Of a stretch of 64,000 nucleotides of DNA, positions 41,925 to 50,507 are shown one piece after another (the stretch's first letter is position 1; the number at the start of each line of letters is the position of its first letter). This DNA comes from an uncultured Sphingomonas sp. (GTDB lineage: Bacteria; Pseudomonadota; Alphaproteobacteria; Sphingomonadales; Sphingomonadaceae): positions 62,001 through 126,000 of the forward strand of contig NZ_CAKTFO010000006.1 in NCBI RefSeq assembly GCF_934560975.1, given 5' to 3'. The translations under genes and the position numbers were made by a program. A model generated the notes under the pieces. It was not told the origin of the DNA. It made no database searches and saw only the letters and a program-made list of their open reading frames with translations.

Positions 41925-42017
41925 ATCCCAATCGAATAAACCGAGGCGACGAAGATCGCCCAGACGCACGCAGGAAGAATGAAAGGACATTGTACGACAG
42001 GGTAAAGGGGAAACGTC

Positions 42018-44423
42018 TTGAACACTCACAATCGCACACGCCTGCTGCTCGCCTCCGTGGCATCGGCATGTTTGTTCGTGGCGCCCGTGCAGGCGCAAAC
42101 CACCGATGGCACCGCGCCTTTGGAGCAGCCGGCGGCTGACCGAGACCGGTTCAACGGCACGGCGGACGCCGGAACGACGGACATCGTCGTCACGGGGCAC
42201 GGTGTCTCCGCCAACGGCGTTACCAACACCACGCCCGGTGGCGGCCTGATGTCGGTTCAGACCGGCACCAAATTGCGCAGCACCATCACGCGCGACTATA
42301 TCGATCGCCAGGCATCCACCACCAATGTGTTCACGCTGATCCGCAACCTGCCGGGCGTCGTGTTGGGCAGCGGCGATCCGTTCGGCAGCGCGCCCAACCT
42401 GACCATCCGCGGCCTGAGCCAGACATCGCTCGGCTTCAATTTCGAAGGCATGCCGATTGGCGACCAGCTGTCGTACAGCGCCTTTCCCAGCGAATGGGCC
42501 GATACCGAGAACATCGGCATGGTCAACCTGACGCGCGGTTCCACCGACATCACCGCTCCCGTCTACAATTCGGTCGGCGCGCTGTTGCAGGAGGAGTTGA
42601 TTACGCCGTCGCGCGCGATGGGCGGTTTCGCATCCGCCAGCGTCGGCAATCACGGCCTCAACCGTCAATTCCTGCGCCTCAACCTGGGCGAGATCGGCGG
42701 CACCGGCATTCGCGGCTTCATATCAGGATCGCGCACCTACAATGACAGCTGGCGTGGACCGGGCCGGACGGAACGCCACCATATCGACAGCAAGTTCGTG
42801 AAGGAGTTCGCTGGCGGTGACACCATCTCGCTCGTTGCAACCTATAACGAGGAAAAGTCGGACCGATCGCGCAACCCGACATTGGCGCAATACAAGCAGT
42901 TCGGTCGCGGCTTCAACTTCGACAACAGCTACACGGTCGACCCGGTGACAGGGGTGGGTAACCCCAATTACTACAGGCTGCGCGTCGCGGATCGCCAGAG
43001 CCTCTACGTCAGCGCGCCATCCAGTTTCGCACTGACGGACAAGCTCGACATCGTCGTCACGCCCTACTTCCTCTACACGCATGGCATCATCAACGGCGCC
43101 AGCAACCTCAACCTGCAGACCGCTTACTACGGATCGCAATTTGCCGGTCCGTTGCAGGCCTCGGGCGTACCCGCCGGGCAGACGGTCGCGACCGTGATGA
43201 ACGTCGACCGCTATGACCAGAAGACCTATGGCCAGAACAGCTATCTGCGCTGGAATGTCGGGCTGGCGCAGTTCCGTGTCGGCTATTGGTATTCCAACTT
43301 CGTGCACAAGGAGCAGGCGGCATTCCAGCCGGCCGATGCCAGCGGCAACGTGCGCGATCCCTATGGCGACCGGGGATCGGTGCTGACCAACAGCGGGGCG
43401 ATCTTCCGCAACTTCGCCGCGCGGATCGAGCAGAACGTACACGGCGCCTATGCGGACATGACCGCCAAGCTGGCCGACGACAAGCTGCTGGTGAACCTGG
43501 GGCTGAAATATGTCTGGGTCGATCGCGTATCGAAGAGTCCGCTACCCGGCACCGCGATGCGGATGGAGAGCCTGAGCCAGCGGCCGCTGCCGCAGGCTTC
43601 GATCCGCTACAGCTTCGACGACCAGAACCAGATCTTCGCCGACATCACCACGGCGTTCCGCGCACCGTCCGCCGTGTCGTCCTACGTCAACATCTACAAT
43701 GCGGCGACCGGCATCGCGTCAAGCACCCCATCCGGCAATTACACGCCCGAATATTCCGTCGGGCAGGAAATCGGCTTTCGCCATCATGGCGAGGTGCTCC
43801 ACTTCACGGTGGCTGCCTTCAACTACGACCTGACAGACCGGCTGGTGCAGGGCAGCCAGATCGTGAACGGCACCAGCGTCGGCTTCGCGGTCAATGTCGG
43901 CGGGCAGTCGGCACGCGGGATCGAGGCGGAGATCGGGCTGGTGCCGTGGCATGGCTTCAGCCCCTACATTTCCGGGCAATATCTGGATGCGGAGACCAAG
44001 GACGATTATCCCGTGCGCGGCGTGCTGCTGCCGACCGCCGGCAAGCGCGCGGTGCTGAGCCCCAAATGGGTGAGTTCGGCCGGTCTGAACTTCGACAACG
44101 GCTCCTTCTTCGCCTCGGTCGAAGGCACCTATATCAGCGACCAATATTCGACCTTCATGAATGACGAGGTTCTGCCGAGCTTCGCCACCGCAAATGCCAG
44201 CATCGGGTATCGCTTCCCGTCGATCGGCTTTGCCAAGAAGCCGCAGGCGCAGCTGAACCTGACCAACATCACCAACAAGAAATACCTGTCGGGCATCCAG
44301 GGGGTCACCTCCAACGCGCAGACCACTGCCAGCCGACAGGGTGCGGCGATTGCGGGTTCCGCGCCAACCTATCTGATCGGCGGCGGCTTCGGCATCACCG
44401 GTTCGATCAGCACCGCCTTCTGA
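42018..44423 (+). CDS. TonB-dependent receptor, 801 residues
   Basis: Outer-membrane receptor starting at TTG 42018 after AAAGGGGAA; no nearby ATG fits the leader MNTHNRTRLLLASVAS, which is cleaved near VQAQTT. The plug begins DIVVTGHGVSANG and contains VFTLIRNLPGVVLG and LTIRGLSQTSLGFNFEGMPIGDQL. The barrel closes with GITGSISTAF. It is smaller and of a different subtype from the 1048-residue receptor. Two exported peptidases follow within 75 bp, which suggests it imports peptides, perhaps glycopeptides. The substrate is unproven. Confidence 0.94.
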   Translation: MNTHNRTRLLLASVASACLFVAPVQAQTTDGTAPLEQPAADRDRFNGTADAGTTDIVVTGHGVSANGVTNTTPGGGLMSVQTGTKLRSTITRDYIDRQASTTNVFTLIRNLPGVVLGSGDPFGSAPNLTIRGLSQTSLGFNFEGMPIGDQLSYSAFPSEWADTENIGMVNLTRGSTDITAPVYNSVGALLQEELITPSRAMGGFASASVGNHGLNRQFLRLNLGEIGGTGIRGFISGSRTYNDSWRGPGRTERHHIDSKFVKEFAGGDTISLVATYNEEKSDRSRNPTLAQYKQFGRGFNFDNSYTVDPVTGVGNPNYYRLRVADRQSLYVSAPSSFALTDKLDIVVTPYFLYTHGIINGASNLNLQTAYYGSQFAGPLQASGVPAGQTVATVMNVDRYDQKTYGQNSYLRWNVGLAQFRVGYWYSNFVHKEQAAFQPADASGNVRDPYGDRGSVLTNSGAIFRNFAARIEQNVHGAYADMTAKLADDKLLVNLGLKYVWVDRVSKSPLPGTAMRMESLSQRPLPQASIRYSFDDQNQIFADITTAFRAPSAVSSYVNIYNAATGIASSTPSGNYTPEYSVGQEIGFRHHGEVLHFTVAAFNYDLTDRLVQGSQIVNGTSVGFAVNVGGQSARGIEAEIGLVPWHGFSPYISGQYLDAETKDDYPVRGVLLPTAGKRAVLSPKWVSSAGLNFDNGSFFASVEGTYISDQYSTFMNDEVLPSFATANASIGYRFPSIGFAKKPQAQLNLTNITNKKYLSGIQGVTSNAQTTASRQGAAIAGSAPTYLIGGGFGITGSISTAF

Positions 44424-44433
44424 TTTCGTCATG

Positions 44434-44464
44434 CTGTCCGCCATGCACCGTGGGTGGCGGACAG
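44434..44464 (+). other. 10-bp perfect intercistronic hairpin between receptor and M81 gene
   Basis: CTGTCCGCCA and TGGCGGACAG are perfect arms around an 11-base loop, starting 11 bases after the receptor stop. No U-tract follows (CCCCTT). It could lower read-through into the peptidase genes or protect the receptor mRNA from 3' decay, giving more receptor than peptidase. Confidence 0.55.
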
Positions 44465-44495
44465 CCCCTTGTTCAAGCTGTTCGGAGCCAGCCTT

Positions 44496-46040
44496 ATGCA
44501 ACGTCGTTCCTTCCTGAAGTCCGCGTCGGTCATCGCCATTGCCGGGGCGAGCGGTGCCACCCAGGCGGCGATCGTGCCGCCCTACAAACGCCAGCCGCGC
44601 ATCGCTGTGGGCGGCATCGCGTCAGAATGCAGTACCTACAGCCGCATTCGCGCGCGCATGGAGAATTTCGACGTCCTGCGCGGCGACGATATCCTCAACA
44701 ATGAACGCTTCACCTTCCTGAAGCGGTACGACGTGCCGTTCCTGCCCACCCTGGTCGCCAATGCCGGATCGGGCGGACCGATCGCGCGTGATGCCTATGA
44801 TGCGTTGAAGGCGGAATATCTGGGCCGGTTGAAGGCGCTGCTGCCACTGGACGGCGTCTACCTCGCCATGCACGGCGCGATGTTCGTGGACGGAATGCAG
44901 GATGCCGAGGGCGACTGGTATGAGGCGACGCGCGCCGTGGTCGGTCCGGATTGCATCCTGTCGGCCAGCTATGACCTGCATGGCAATATCAGCCAGAAGA
45001 TCGTCGACAACCTTGACGCCATCACCGCCTACCGCACCGCGCCGCATGTCGATCGCGTCGAGAATACGATGCGCGCCACCGACATGCTGACCCACTGCCT
45101 TCGCTACGGCATCCGCCCGGCGATCATCTGGGCGACCATCCCGGTGGGGCTGGCAGGCGAGCAGAGCAGCACCGAATGGGATCCGGGCCGTCGCCTGTGG
45201 TCGGACCTGAGCGAATATAACCGCCAGCCCGGCGTGCTCGATGTGTCGCAGCTGGTCGGCTATGTCTGGGCGGATGAGCCGCGCTCGGCCGCGTCGGTGG
45301 TGGTGACGGGCACCGATCCCGCCTTGCAGGCGCGCATCGCCGCCGAACTCGCCGCGCGATATTGGGAGGCGCGGCGCGATTTCAAGTTCGGCAGCCCGAC
45401 CGGCACGATCGAGGAAACCATTGCCACCGCGATGGCGGCCACTACCCAGCCGGTCGTGATTTCGGACTCCGGCGACAATCCCGGCGGCGGTGGCAATGCC
45501 GACCAGTCGCTGTTCCTTCAGGCAATCCTGAAGGCCGGGGCGCAAAATGTCCTGCTGGGCGGCATGACCGACAAGCCCGCAACCGATGCCTGCTATGCGG
45601 CGGGCGTGGGCAAGACGATCCCGCTCAAGGTCGGCGGGTCGCTCGATCCGATCGCCAGCAGCCCGGTACCGGTAACCGCGACCGTCAAATATCTGTCTCC
45701 GGTCACCGACCCGGCCGAGCGGGAAGCGGTGATCGCGTTCAACGGCGTCACCATGACCCTCTCCTCCAAGCGCCGGGCCTATCATGCGGCGGAGGCATTT
45801 CGCCCGCTACGGCTGGAGCCGACCGCCTTCAAGATCGTGGTGCTGAAGTGCGGCTACCTGAACCCGACCATGAAGCCGCTGGCCAATCCGCACTTGATGG
45901 CGCTGTCACCCGGAGCGATCAACCAGGACATCGTGCACATCGAGAACAGGAATCGCGTGCCGACTTTCCCCTGGGTTCCCGACCTGCGCTATGCGCCGCG
46001 GCCCTACCGTTCCAAGCGTTTCGCGAGCGCGAAGGCATGA
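44496..46040 (+). CDS. M81-family metallopeptidase (MlrC-like), Tat-exported
   Basis: Zinc peptidase of 514 residues related to MlrC, which cleaves linearised microcystin peptides. ATG 44496 follows GGAG. The Tat leader QRRSFLKSAS precedes the catalytic domain. Conserved family acids and histidines are Glu44 (GGIASECSTYS), His126 (LAMHGAM), Asp160 and His162 (YDLHGNIS) and His184 (APHVDR). The C-terminal family signature SDSGDNPGGGGNADQS is intact. No mlrA, mlrB or mlrD is present, so a general peptide substrate is more likely than microcystin. It overlaps the next gene (ATGA). Confidence 0.93.
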   Translation: MQRRSFLKSASVIAIAGASGATQAAIVPPYKRQPRIAVGGIASECSTYSRIRARMENFDVLRGDDILNNERFTFLKRYDVPFLPTLVANAGSGGPIARDAYDALKAEYLGRLKALLPLDGVYLAMHGAMFVDGMQDAEGDWYEATRAVVGPDCILSASYDLHGNISQKIVDNLDAITAYRTAPHVDRVENTMRATDMLTHCLRYGIRPAIIWATIPVGLAGEQSSTEWDPGRRLWSDLSEYNRQPGVLDVSQLVGYVWADEPRSAASVVVTGTDPALQARIAAELAARYWEARRDFKFGSPTGTIEETIATAMAATTQPVVISDSGDNPGGGGNADQSLFLQAILKAGAQNVLLGGMTDKPATDACYAAGVGKTIPLKVGGSLDPIASSPVPVTATVKYLSPVTDPAEREAVIAFNGVTMTLSSKRRAYHAAEAFRPLRLEPTAFKIVVLKCGYLNPTMKPLANPHLMALSPGAINQDIVHIENRNRVPTFPWVPDLRYAPRPYRSKRFASAKA

Positions 46041-47350
46041 TCGGGCGAAAGGGAGCAGGGGCGCTGGGGCTGGCGTTGGCGGCATTGCTGTCCGCCGGTC
46101 CCGCTATGGCGCAGACCGCAACCCCCACCGTGCCGGCAGATGCTGCGACGATCCGCAGCATCCGCGCGCAGCCCGCTTACCGCGCGGCGGTGGCGGCGCT
46201 GGAGCGCGAACATGACGAATGGGTGGAAACCATCGTCCGCTTGACCGAGATACCCGCGCCGCCGTTCAAGGAATCGCGCCGGGCACAAGCCTATGCCGGG
46301 ATGTTCCGAGCCGCCGGGCTGACCGACGTGGAAATTGACGATGCGGGCAACGTGCTGGGCCTGCGCCGGGGCACGGCTGCGCCGGGTGGCAAGGTGGTGA
46401 TCATGGCCGCGCACCTCGATACGGTGTTCCCCGAAGGTACGCCGATCAAGGTGCGCCGGGAGGGCACGCGGCTCCACGCGCCGGGCGTGGGAGACGATTC
46501 CACCGGCCTCGCGACCCAGTTGAGCCTGATCAAGGCGATGGCGGCGGCCAGGGTCGCAACCCCGATGGACATCCTGTTCGTAGGCGACGTGGGCGAAGAG
46601 GGATTGGGCGATCTGCGCGGTGTGCGGCACCTGTTCGGCAAGGGCAAATACAAGGGTCGGGCCGCCGCCTTCTTCTCGCTCGACGGAGCAGCGGAAGACG
46701 GCTTCACCATCGGGGGTGTCGGATCGAAGCGTTACCGGTTGACCTTCACGGGACCAGGCGGGCACAGCTACGGTGCGTTCGGGCTGGTCAACCCGATGGG
46801 TGCGTTGGCCGGGGCGATCACGGGCCTCTACGGCATTCCCGTCCCGGCGAATCCCAAGACGACCTACAGTGGCAGCGTGGTCAGCGGTGGCACATCGGTC
46901 AACGCCATCCCGCGCGAGGTGACACTGGAAGTCGACATGCGATCGGAAAGTGCGACCGAACTGGCGCGGCTGGAGCGCAATTTCATAGCGATCGTCGATC
47001 GTTCGGTTGCTGCGGAAAATGCCGCGCGCTCGGTCAAGGAAGGCGCAGTGAAGGTGGAAAAGACGTCCGTTGGTGATCGTCCCGCCGGGGCGACCCCGGC
47101 CAAGGCCCCGCTCGTCAGGCTGGCAGTGGCTGCTTACCAGGCAGAAGGAATCTCGCCGAAACTTACAGCCAGTTCAACCGACTCGAACGTGCCGATGGGC
47201 CTGTCCATCCCTGCAATCACGATCTCACGAGCGGCGGCGGGCGATCGCGGCCACTCGACCGACGAATGGATCGATACCGAACGAACCGCATCGCAAAAGG
47301 TGAAACGTCTCAACCTGCTGATCTTGTTGGCCGCAGCCGGGATGCGCTGA
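46037..47350 (+). CDS. M20-family metallopeptidase, exported
   Basis: Di-zinc aminoacyl- or carboxypeptidase of 437 residues with a signal peptide ending GPAMAQ. ATG 46037 overlaps the M81 stop and follows GAAGG. The zinc ligands and catalytic residues appear in order: AAHLDTVFPEG, APGVGDDSTGLA, GDVGEEGLGDL, SLDGAAE and the final His in GDRGHSTDEW. The dimerisation domain GPGGHSYGAFG is present. With M81 it would finish peptide breakdown in the periplasm. Confidence 0.93.
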   Translation: MIGRKGAGALGLALAALLSAGPAMAQTATPTVPADAATIRSIRAQPAYRAAVAALEREHDEWVETIVRLTEIPAPPFKESRRAQAYAGMFRAAGLTDVEIDDAGNVLGLRRGTAAPGGKVVIMAAHLDTVFPEGTPIKVRREGTRLHAPGVGDDSTGLATQLSLIKAMAAARVATPMDILFVGDVGEEGLGDLRGVRHLFGKGKYKGRAAAFFSLDGAAEDGFTIGGVGSKRYRLTFTGPGGHSYGAFGLVNPMGALAGAITGLYGIPVPANPKTTYSGSVVSGGTSVNAIPREVTLEVDMRSESATELARLERNFIAIVDRSVAAENAARSVKEGAVKVEKTSVGDRPAGATPAKAPLVRLAVAAYQAEGISPKLTASSTDSNVPMGLSIPAITISRAAAGDRGHSTDEWIDTERTASQKVKRLNLLILLAAAGMR

Positions 47351-47417
47351 TCCGAAACAGCGAAGCGGGCGCTGTCGAGGCAGTTGGCGGGGCGGGGCAG
47401 GGGCTTGCCAGCCCGCG

Positions 47418-47643
47418 GGCATCAGCGAGGCCGACAGCCCGTTCCGCTACTTCAACGCGTCGCCCGAGGTGATCCGGCTGGTGGTAATGATGGACGCGCG
47501 GTTCCCGCTCTCCGGGCGGAGCGTGGAAGACTCGCTGTTGGGGCACGGGATCGACATCGGCCAAGAGACGGTCGGGCGGTGGTAGAACCGGCGCGGTCCG
47601 CTGTTCGCCGTCGACATCCGGCGCCAGCGGGTGAACCGCATGT
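47418..47643 (+). pseudogene. IS6-family transposase remnant
   Basis: Translation gives SPFRYFNASPEVIRLVVMM, FPLSGRSVEDSLLGHGIDI and QETVGRW, a TAG stop, then RRGPLFAVDIRRQRVNRM. This matches the N-terminal quarter of IS6/IS26-like transposases (FRYFNSSPEVIRLVVMMYVRFPLSLRNVEDLLFERGIDICHETV). The DDE core is absent and the relic ends exactly inside the hairpin at 47638. No start codon or terminal repeats remain. The other parts of the 452-bp gap (47351-47802) hold no gene. Confidence 0.8.
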
Positions 47644-47669
47644 GTGCTTCCGCCTGGAAGCACACATGC
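47638..47669. repeat. 14-bp perfect hairpin abutting the IS6 remnant
   Basis: GCATGTGTGCTTCC and GGAAGCACACATGC are perfect complements around the loop GCCT. It sits at the truncation point of the IS6 relic and is followed by TTTGC. It could be a terminator, an element end, or a palindrome created when the insertion was lost. Confidence 0.7.
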
Positions 47670-47802
47670 TTTGCTGCCGTGCGGGAGCGAAGCCCGTTGA
47701 GTTCAGGTAGGCCGGCCGCCTTGACAGCGCTCCCGAACGCCTCATCAACCCACACGGTCTGATGCCCCTCTTCGAGCGGGGCTTAGGAGCGCCGATGGAC
47801 GG

Positions 47803-48969
47803 CTATCGCATCAATCCGGCCGCTCGCAGCGCGTCCTCGATCACCTTGCCTACACCCGCCGGCGCCCTGGTCTGGTCAGCGGGCTGCTGCTGTGCGTAGA
47901 TACGGTGGGTTTTCGTGTCCCGCGCTTGTGCCGATGCAGGCACCGGTAGAAACTCTTGCCTCGCGCACTCAGGTTCGAGCTGGGGCCCCTGCTGACTCCC
48001 GCCCTCATCTTCGAGCAGGCCCCAGAAGCGGCAGATGTGGTGCGTAGACGAAATGCTCGCCTCAAGCATGTAGGCGCCGCTCCGGCCACAGCCGTCTTCG
48101 CCGACGGTGTGGAGGGGCGTGCCGTGCGCCATGCCGGTGATGCTATACTCCTCGATCACCTCACGACCTTCCTTGTCGCGCCAGACCCGATGCGGGTACC
48201 CATCCACAGCCTCGATCGTGCTGGGAGCGACGTCGACGCCGTGCAGGCTGCGCCATTGTCCGACGATCGCCGCCGCGTTGCTTGGGTTCACGGTCGCGTC
48301 CCCGCTGCCGTGCCAGATCGAGATGGTCGGCCAGCGGCCGCCATGGCCGGACGCAGCGCGGACCAGCGCCGCAAGCTCGGCCTCGCCCGGGATGCCGTGC
48401 CCGCGCATGCTGTCAAAGGCTTGGGGTATTGTGCTGGCGCATCCGTATGGCAGGCCGGCGATGATCGCCCCGCCGGCGAACACCTCGGGGTAGGTCGCGA
48501 GCATGACGGACGCCATCGCGCCGCCGGCGGACAGCCCCGTGACGAAAATCCGCGCGGGATCGATGGAGTATCGGTCCGCTGCCACCGCGATCATCTGCCG
48601 GATCGACAATGCCTCTCCGGCTGCGCGGCGATTGTCTTCGGGGGAAAACCAGTTGAAGCAAAGGTTGGGATTGTTCTGCCGCTGCTGTTCCGGGAAAAGC
48701 AGCGCGAAACCGTGGCGGTCAGCCATTTCCGACCAGCCCGCACCGATATCATAGCCGGCGGCGGTCTGGGTGCAGCCATGCAGGACCACGACCAGCGCTG
48801 CTTCGGAGGGCAGCGACTTGGGGGTATAAACATGAGCTCGGAGAGCGCCCGGGTTGGATCCAAAGTCCTCAAGTCCCGTCAGGCGACTGGAGCCATTGAA
48901 ACCGCCATCCATAAGGGCCGCACCACGCAAGTTCGCGAGCCGGGCGATGGTGTCGGAGAGCTTGCGCAT
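47803..48969 (-). CDS. PHB-depolymerase-family esterase
   Basis: Alpha/beta hydrolase of 388 residues. ATG 48969 follows AAGGA. The domain starts around residue 45 (RAHVYTPKSL). It has the oxyanion segment VVLHGCTQTAAGYD, the nucleophile Ser in GLSAGGAMASVML, an Asp in HGSGDATVNPSNA, and His in GMAHGTPL. Relatives include esterase PhaZ-like proteins and feruloyl/acetylxylan esterases. There is no clear signal peptide, which argues for an intracellular ester substrate. The last 60 residues (polar, Gln-rich) match nothing I recognise. Confidence 0.88.
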   Translation of the reverse strand: MRKLSDTIARLANLRGAALMDGGFNGSSRLTGLEDFGSNPGALRAHVYTPKSLPSEAALVVVLHGCTQTAAGYDIGAGWSEMADRHGFALLFPEQQRQNNPNLCFNWFSPEDNRRAAGEALSIRQMIAVAADRYSIDPARIFVTGLSAGGAMASVMLATYPEVFAGGAIIAGLPYGCASTIPQAFDSMRGHGIPGEAELAALVRAASGHGGRWPTISIWHGSGDATVNPSNAAAIVGQWRSLHGVDVAPSTIEAVDGYPHRVWRDKEGREVIEEYSITGMAHGTPLHTVGEDGCGRSGAYMLEASISSTHHICRFWGLLEDEGGSQQGPQLEPECARQEFLPVPASAQARDTKTHRIYAQQQPADQTRAPAGVGKVIEDALRAAGLMR

Positions 48970-49273
48970 GGCGGTGTCCTTCGATGGTGGAAGCCTGCAC
49001 AGGCGTGGCTATAACCATCTTGCTGCACTGCACAATAATGGGTATCGAAGCGTTGCGCGCAAGTGTTCTGCCGCCGCATCCTGCTCAAAATCATCATATA
49101 TTGACGTGGCGGGGTATCTTTTCCCCTTGGGGCTCTCCATATCAACCATGCTGACGTCGCATGCGACGGATATCGGGCCACTTACCCTCCCCTTGTCCCT
49201 TTCTAGCCTCACGAAGCCGGGATGCGCCGCCGTTGGCGCATGCCCGACAGACAACAGGACAAAGGATCCCGAG
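48970..49273 (+). promoter_or_regulatory. Upstream region of the cold-shock gene
   Basis: 304 bp between the divergent esterase and csp genes, with no supportable ORF. TTGACG occurs in ATATTGACGTGGC near 49101 and could be a -35 element, leaving a leader of well over 100 bases. Long structured leaders are typical of cold-inducible csp genes, but I cannot fold this one reliably. Confidence 0.35.
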
Positions 49274-49480
49274 ATGATCACCGGAACCGTAAAATTCTTC
49301 AATGTCGACAAGGGCTATGGCTTTATCACGCCCGAAGATGGCGGCGACGATGCCTTTGTCCACATTAGTGCCGTGGAACGCGCCGGCATGCGCACGCTCG
49401 ATAGGGATCAACGCGTCTCCTATGAACTGGAGACGGACCGGCGTGGCAAGACCTCTGCGGTGAATTTGCAGGCCGCCTGA
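49274..49480 (+). CDS. Cold-shock-domain protein
   Basis: RNA chaperone of 68 residues, a single OB-fold. ATG 49274 follows AAAGGA. The RNP1 motif KGYGFITPE and RNP2-type DAFVHISAV are intact, with TGTVKFFNVDKGYGF at the N-terminus. Its length matches single-domain Csp proteins. It may be cold-, growth-phase- or stress-induced; sequence alone does not tell. Two small genes follow on the same strand. Confidence 0.96.
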   Translation: MITGTVKFFNVDKGYGFITPEDGGDDAFVHISAVERAGMRTLDRDQRVSYELETDRRGKTSAVNLQAA

Positions 49481-49541
49481 CGAGGCATTCAGCGGGGTGT
49501 CTGGTCCTCCGCCCGTCTACCTCGAGTCTCGGGAGCCTTCG

Positions 49542-49787
49542 ATGTCCCCTTTGCTTTTCTACCGAGAACAGGCTGCCCGGCAAAAGGTGGCGGCCGATGC
49601 GGCAACTCTCCCGAACGTGCGTGAGCGGTGTCGGCAAGCGTCCGATGCTTGGACCGCCTTGGCCCTCCGCAGCGAGCGTGCGGATAGCGTTCGGCTGCAA
49701 GCTGCCACGGACAAGCTGCTTGAAGGGTCGGGCCAGGACGCCGAACACGGCCGCCTGGCGGGCGCACGTCGTGAGGGCGACGCTTGA
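49542..49787 (+). CDS. Small hypothetical protein, helical
   Basis: An 81-residue protein with no known domain. ATG 49542 (MSPLLFYREQAARQ) follows GGAG, and its stop overlaps the next start (TTGA). It is predicted to be mostly alpha-helical, rich in Ala, Arg and Glu, with no signal peptide. A similar small family with the MSPLLFYRE-type N-terminus is, to my recollection, common in sphingomonads. The function is unknown. Confidence 0.7.
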   Translation: MSPLLFYREQAARQKVAADAATLPNVRERCRQASDAWTALALRSERADSVRLQAATDKLLEGSGQDAEHGRLAGARREGDA

Positions 49788-50503
49788 CGCTGCTCACCGC
49801 CGAGGCGGCGAACCAGGTGGAGGAGGATAACGGGTCCTGGGGAGTCCTCGTCGACACGGCCGACATCCCGGGCGGCGGGCAATTGCATCTGGTTCGCCAC
49901 GGACAGGAATACGAGATCCTGTTCGGGGACGAGCAGCTGATGGGCAGTTGGGCGTACCGGTCGGAAGAGGCTCTTGCGACGCTCGTCTTCGAGCGTCTCG
50001 GCAAGCGTGCCGGGCGGACCCTGATCGGCGGCTTGGGAATGGGCTTCACACTCGCGGCCGCCCGGTCCGCGCTGCCGCCGAGCGCGAGCATCGTGGTTGC
50101 AGAGCTCGTGCCGAAGGTCGTCGCCTGGGCCGAGGGTCCGCTGGAGCATATCCACGGCGACTCCCTCCGCGATCCGCGCGTCTCGCTCGAGATCCGCGAT
50201 GTGCATGATGTGATCGTCGAGCAGCGGGCGGGCTTTGATGCGATCCTGCTCGATGTCGACAACGGCCCCGATGGCCTGATCAATCTCGCCAACGAGCGCC
50301 TTTACTGCAATTGGGGGCTACGCGCCGCGTATGCCGCGTTGCGCCCCGGCGGCATGCTGGCGGTCTGGTCGGCCTATTCGGACAGCGCCTTTTCCGATCG
50401 GCTCCGCCAGGCCGGTTTCAAGGTCGAGATCGTTGAGGTGGATCCGGGCGGCGGTGACACAGGCCCGCCTCATACGATCTGGCTGGCGGCGAGGTGCGAG
50501 TAG
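49784..50503 (+). CDS. Spermidine-synthase-like SAM-binding protein
   Basis: A 239-residue Rossmann-fold methyltransferase-type protein. TTG 49784 overlaps the upstream stop by 4 bases. Motif I is TLIGGLGMGFTLAAARS, and the acidic loop is VVAELVPKVVAWAEGPL. DAILLDVDNGPDGL carries the Asp that in polyamine synthases binds the aminopropyl donor, and LRPGGMLAVWSA follows. It lacks the N-terminal tetramerisation domain of SpeE and is shorter. A polyamine role is unproven; it may be a methyltransferase. Confidence 0.85.
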   Translation: MTLLTAEAANQVEEDNGSWGVLVDTADIPGGGQLHLVRHGQEYEILFGDEQLMGSWAYRSEEALATLVFERLGKRAGRTLIGGLGMGFTLAAARSALPPSASIVVAELVPKVVAWAEGPLEHIHGDSLRDPRVSLEIRDVHDVIVEQRAGFDAILLDVDNGPDGLINLANERLYCNWGLRAAYAALRPGGMLAVWSAYSDSAFSDRLRQAGFKVEIVEVDPGGGDTGPPHTIWLAARCE

Positions 50504-50507
50504 AGTC

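Noticed and set aside
44496..47350. Microcystin-degradation (mlr) cluster
   Set aside because: Only an MlrC-like M81 peptidase is present; mlrA, mlrB and mlrD are missing and the neighbours fit glycopeptide use.
47740..47790. GCCCC/GGGGC hairpin as terminator of the esterase gene
   Set aside because: Only a 5-base stem with a 9-base loop and no T-tract on either strand.
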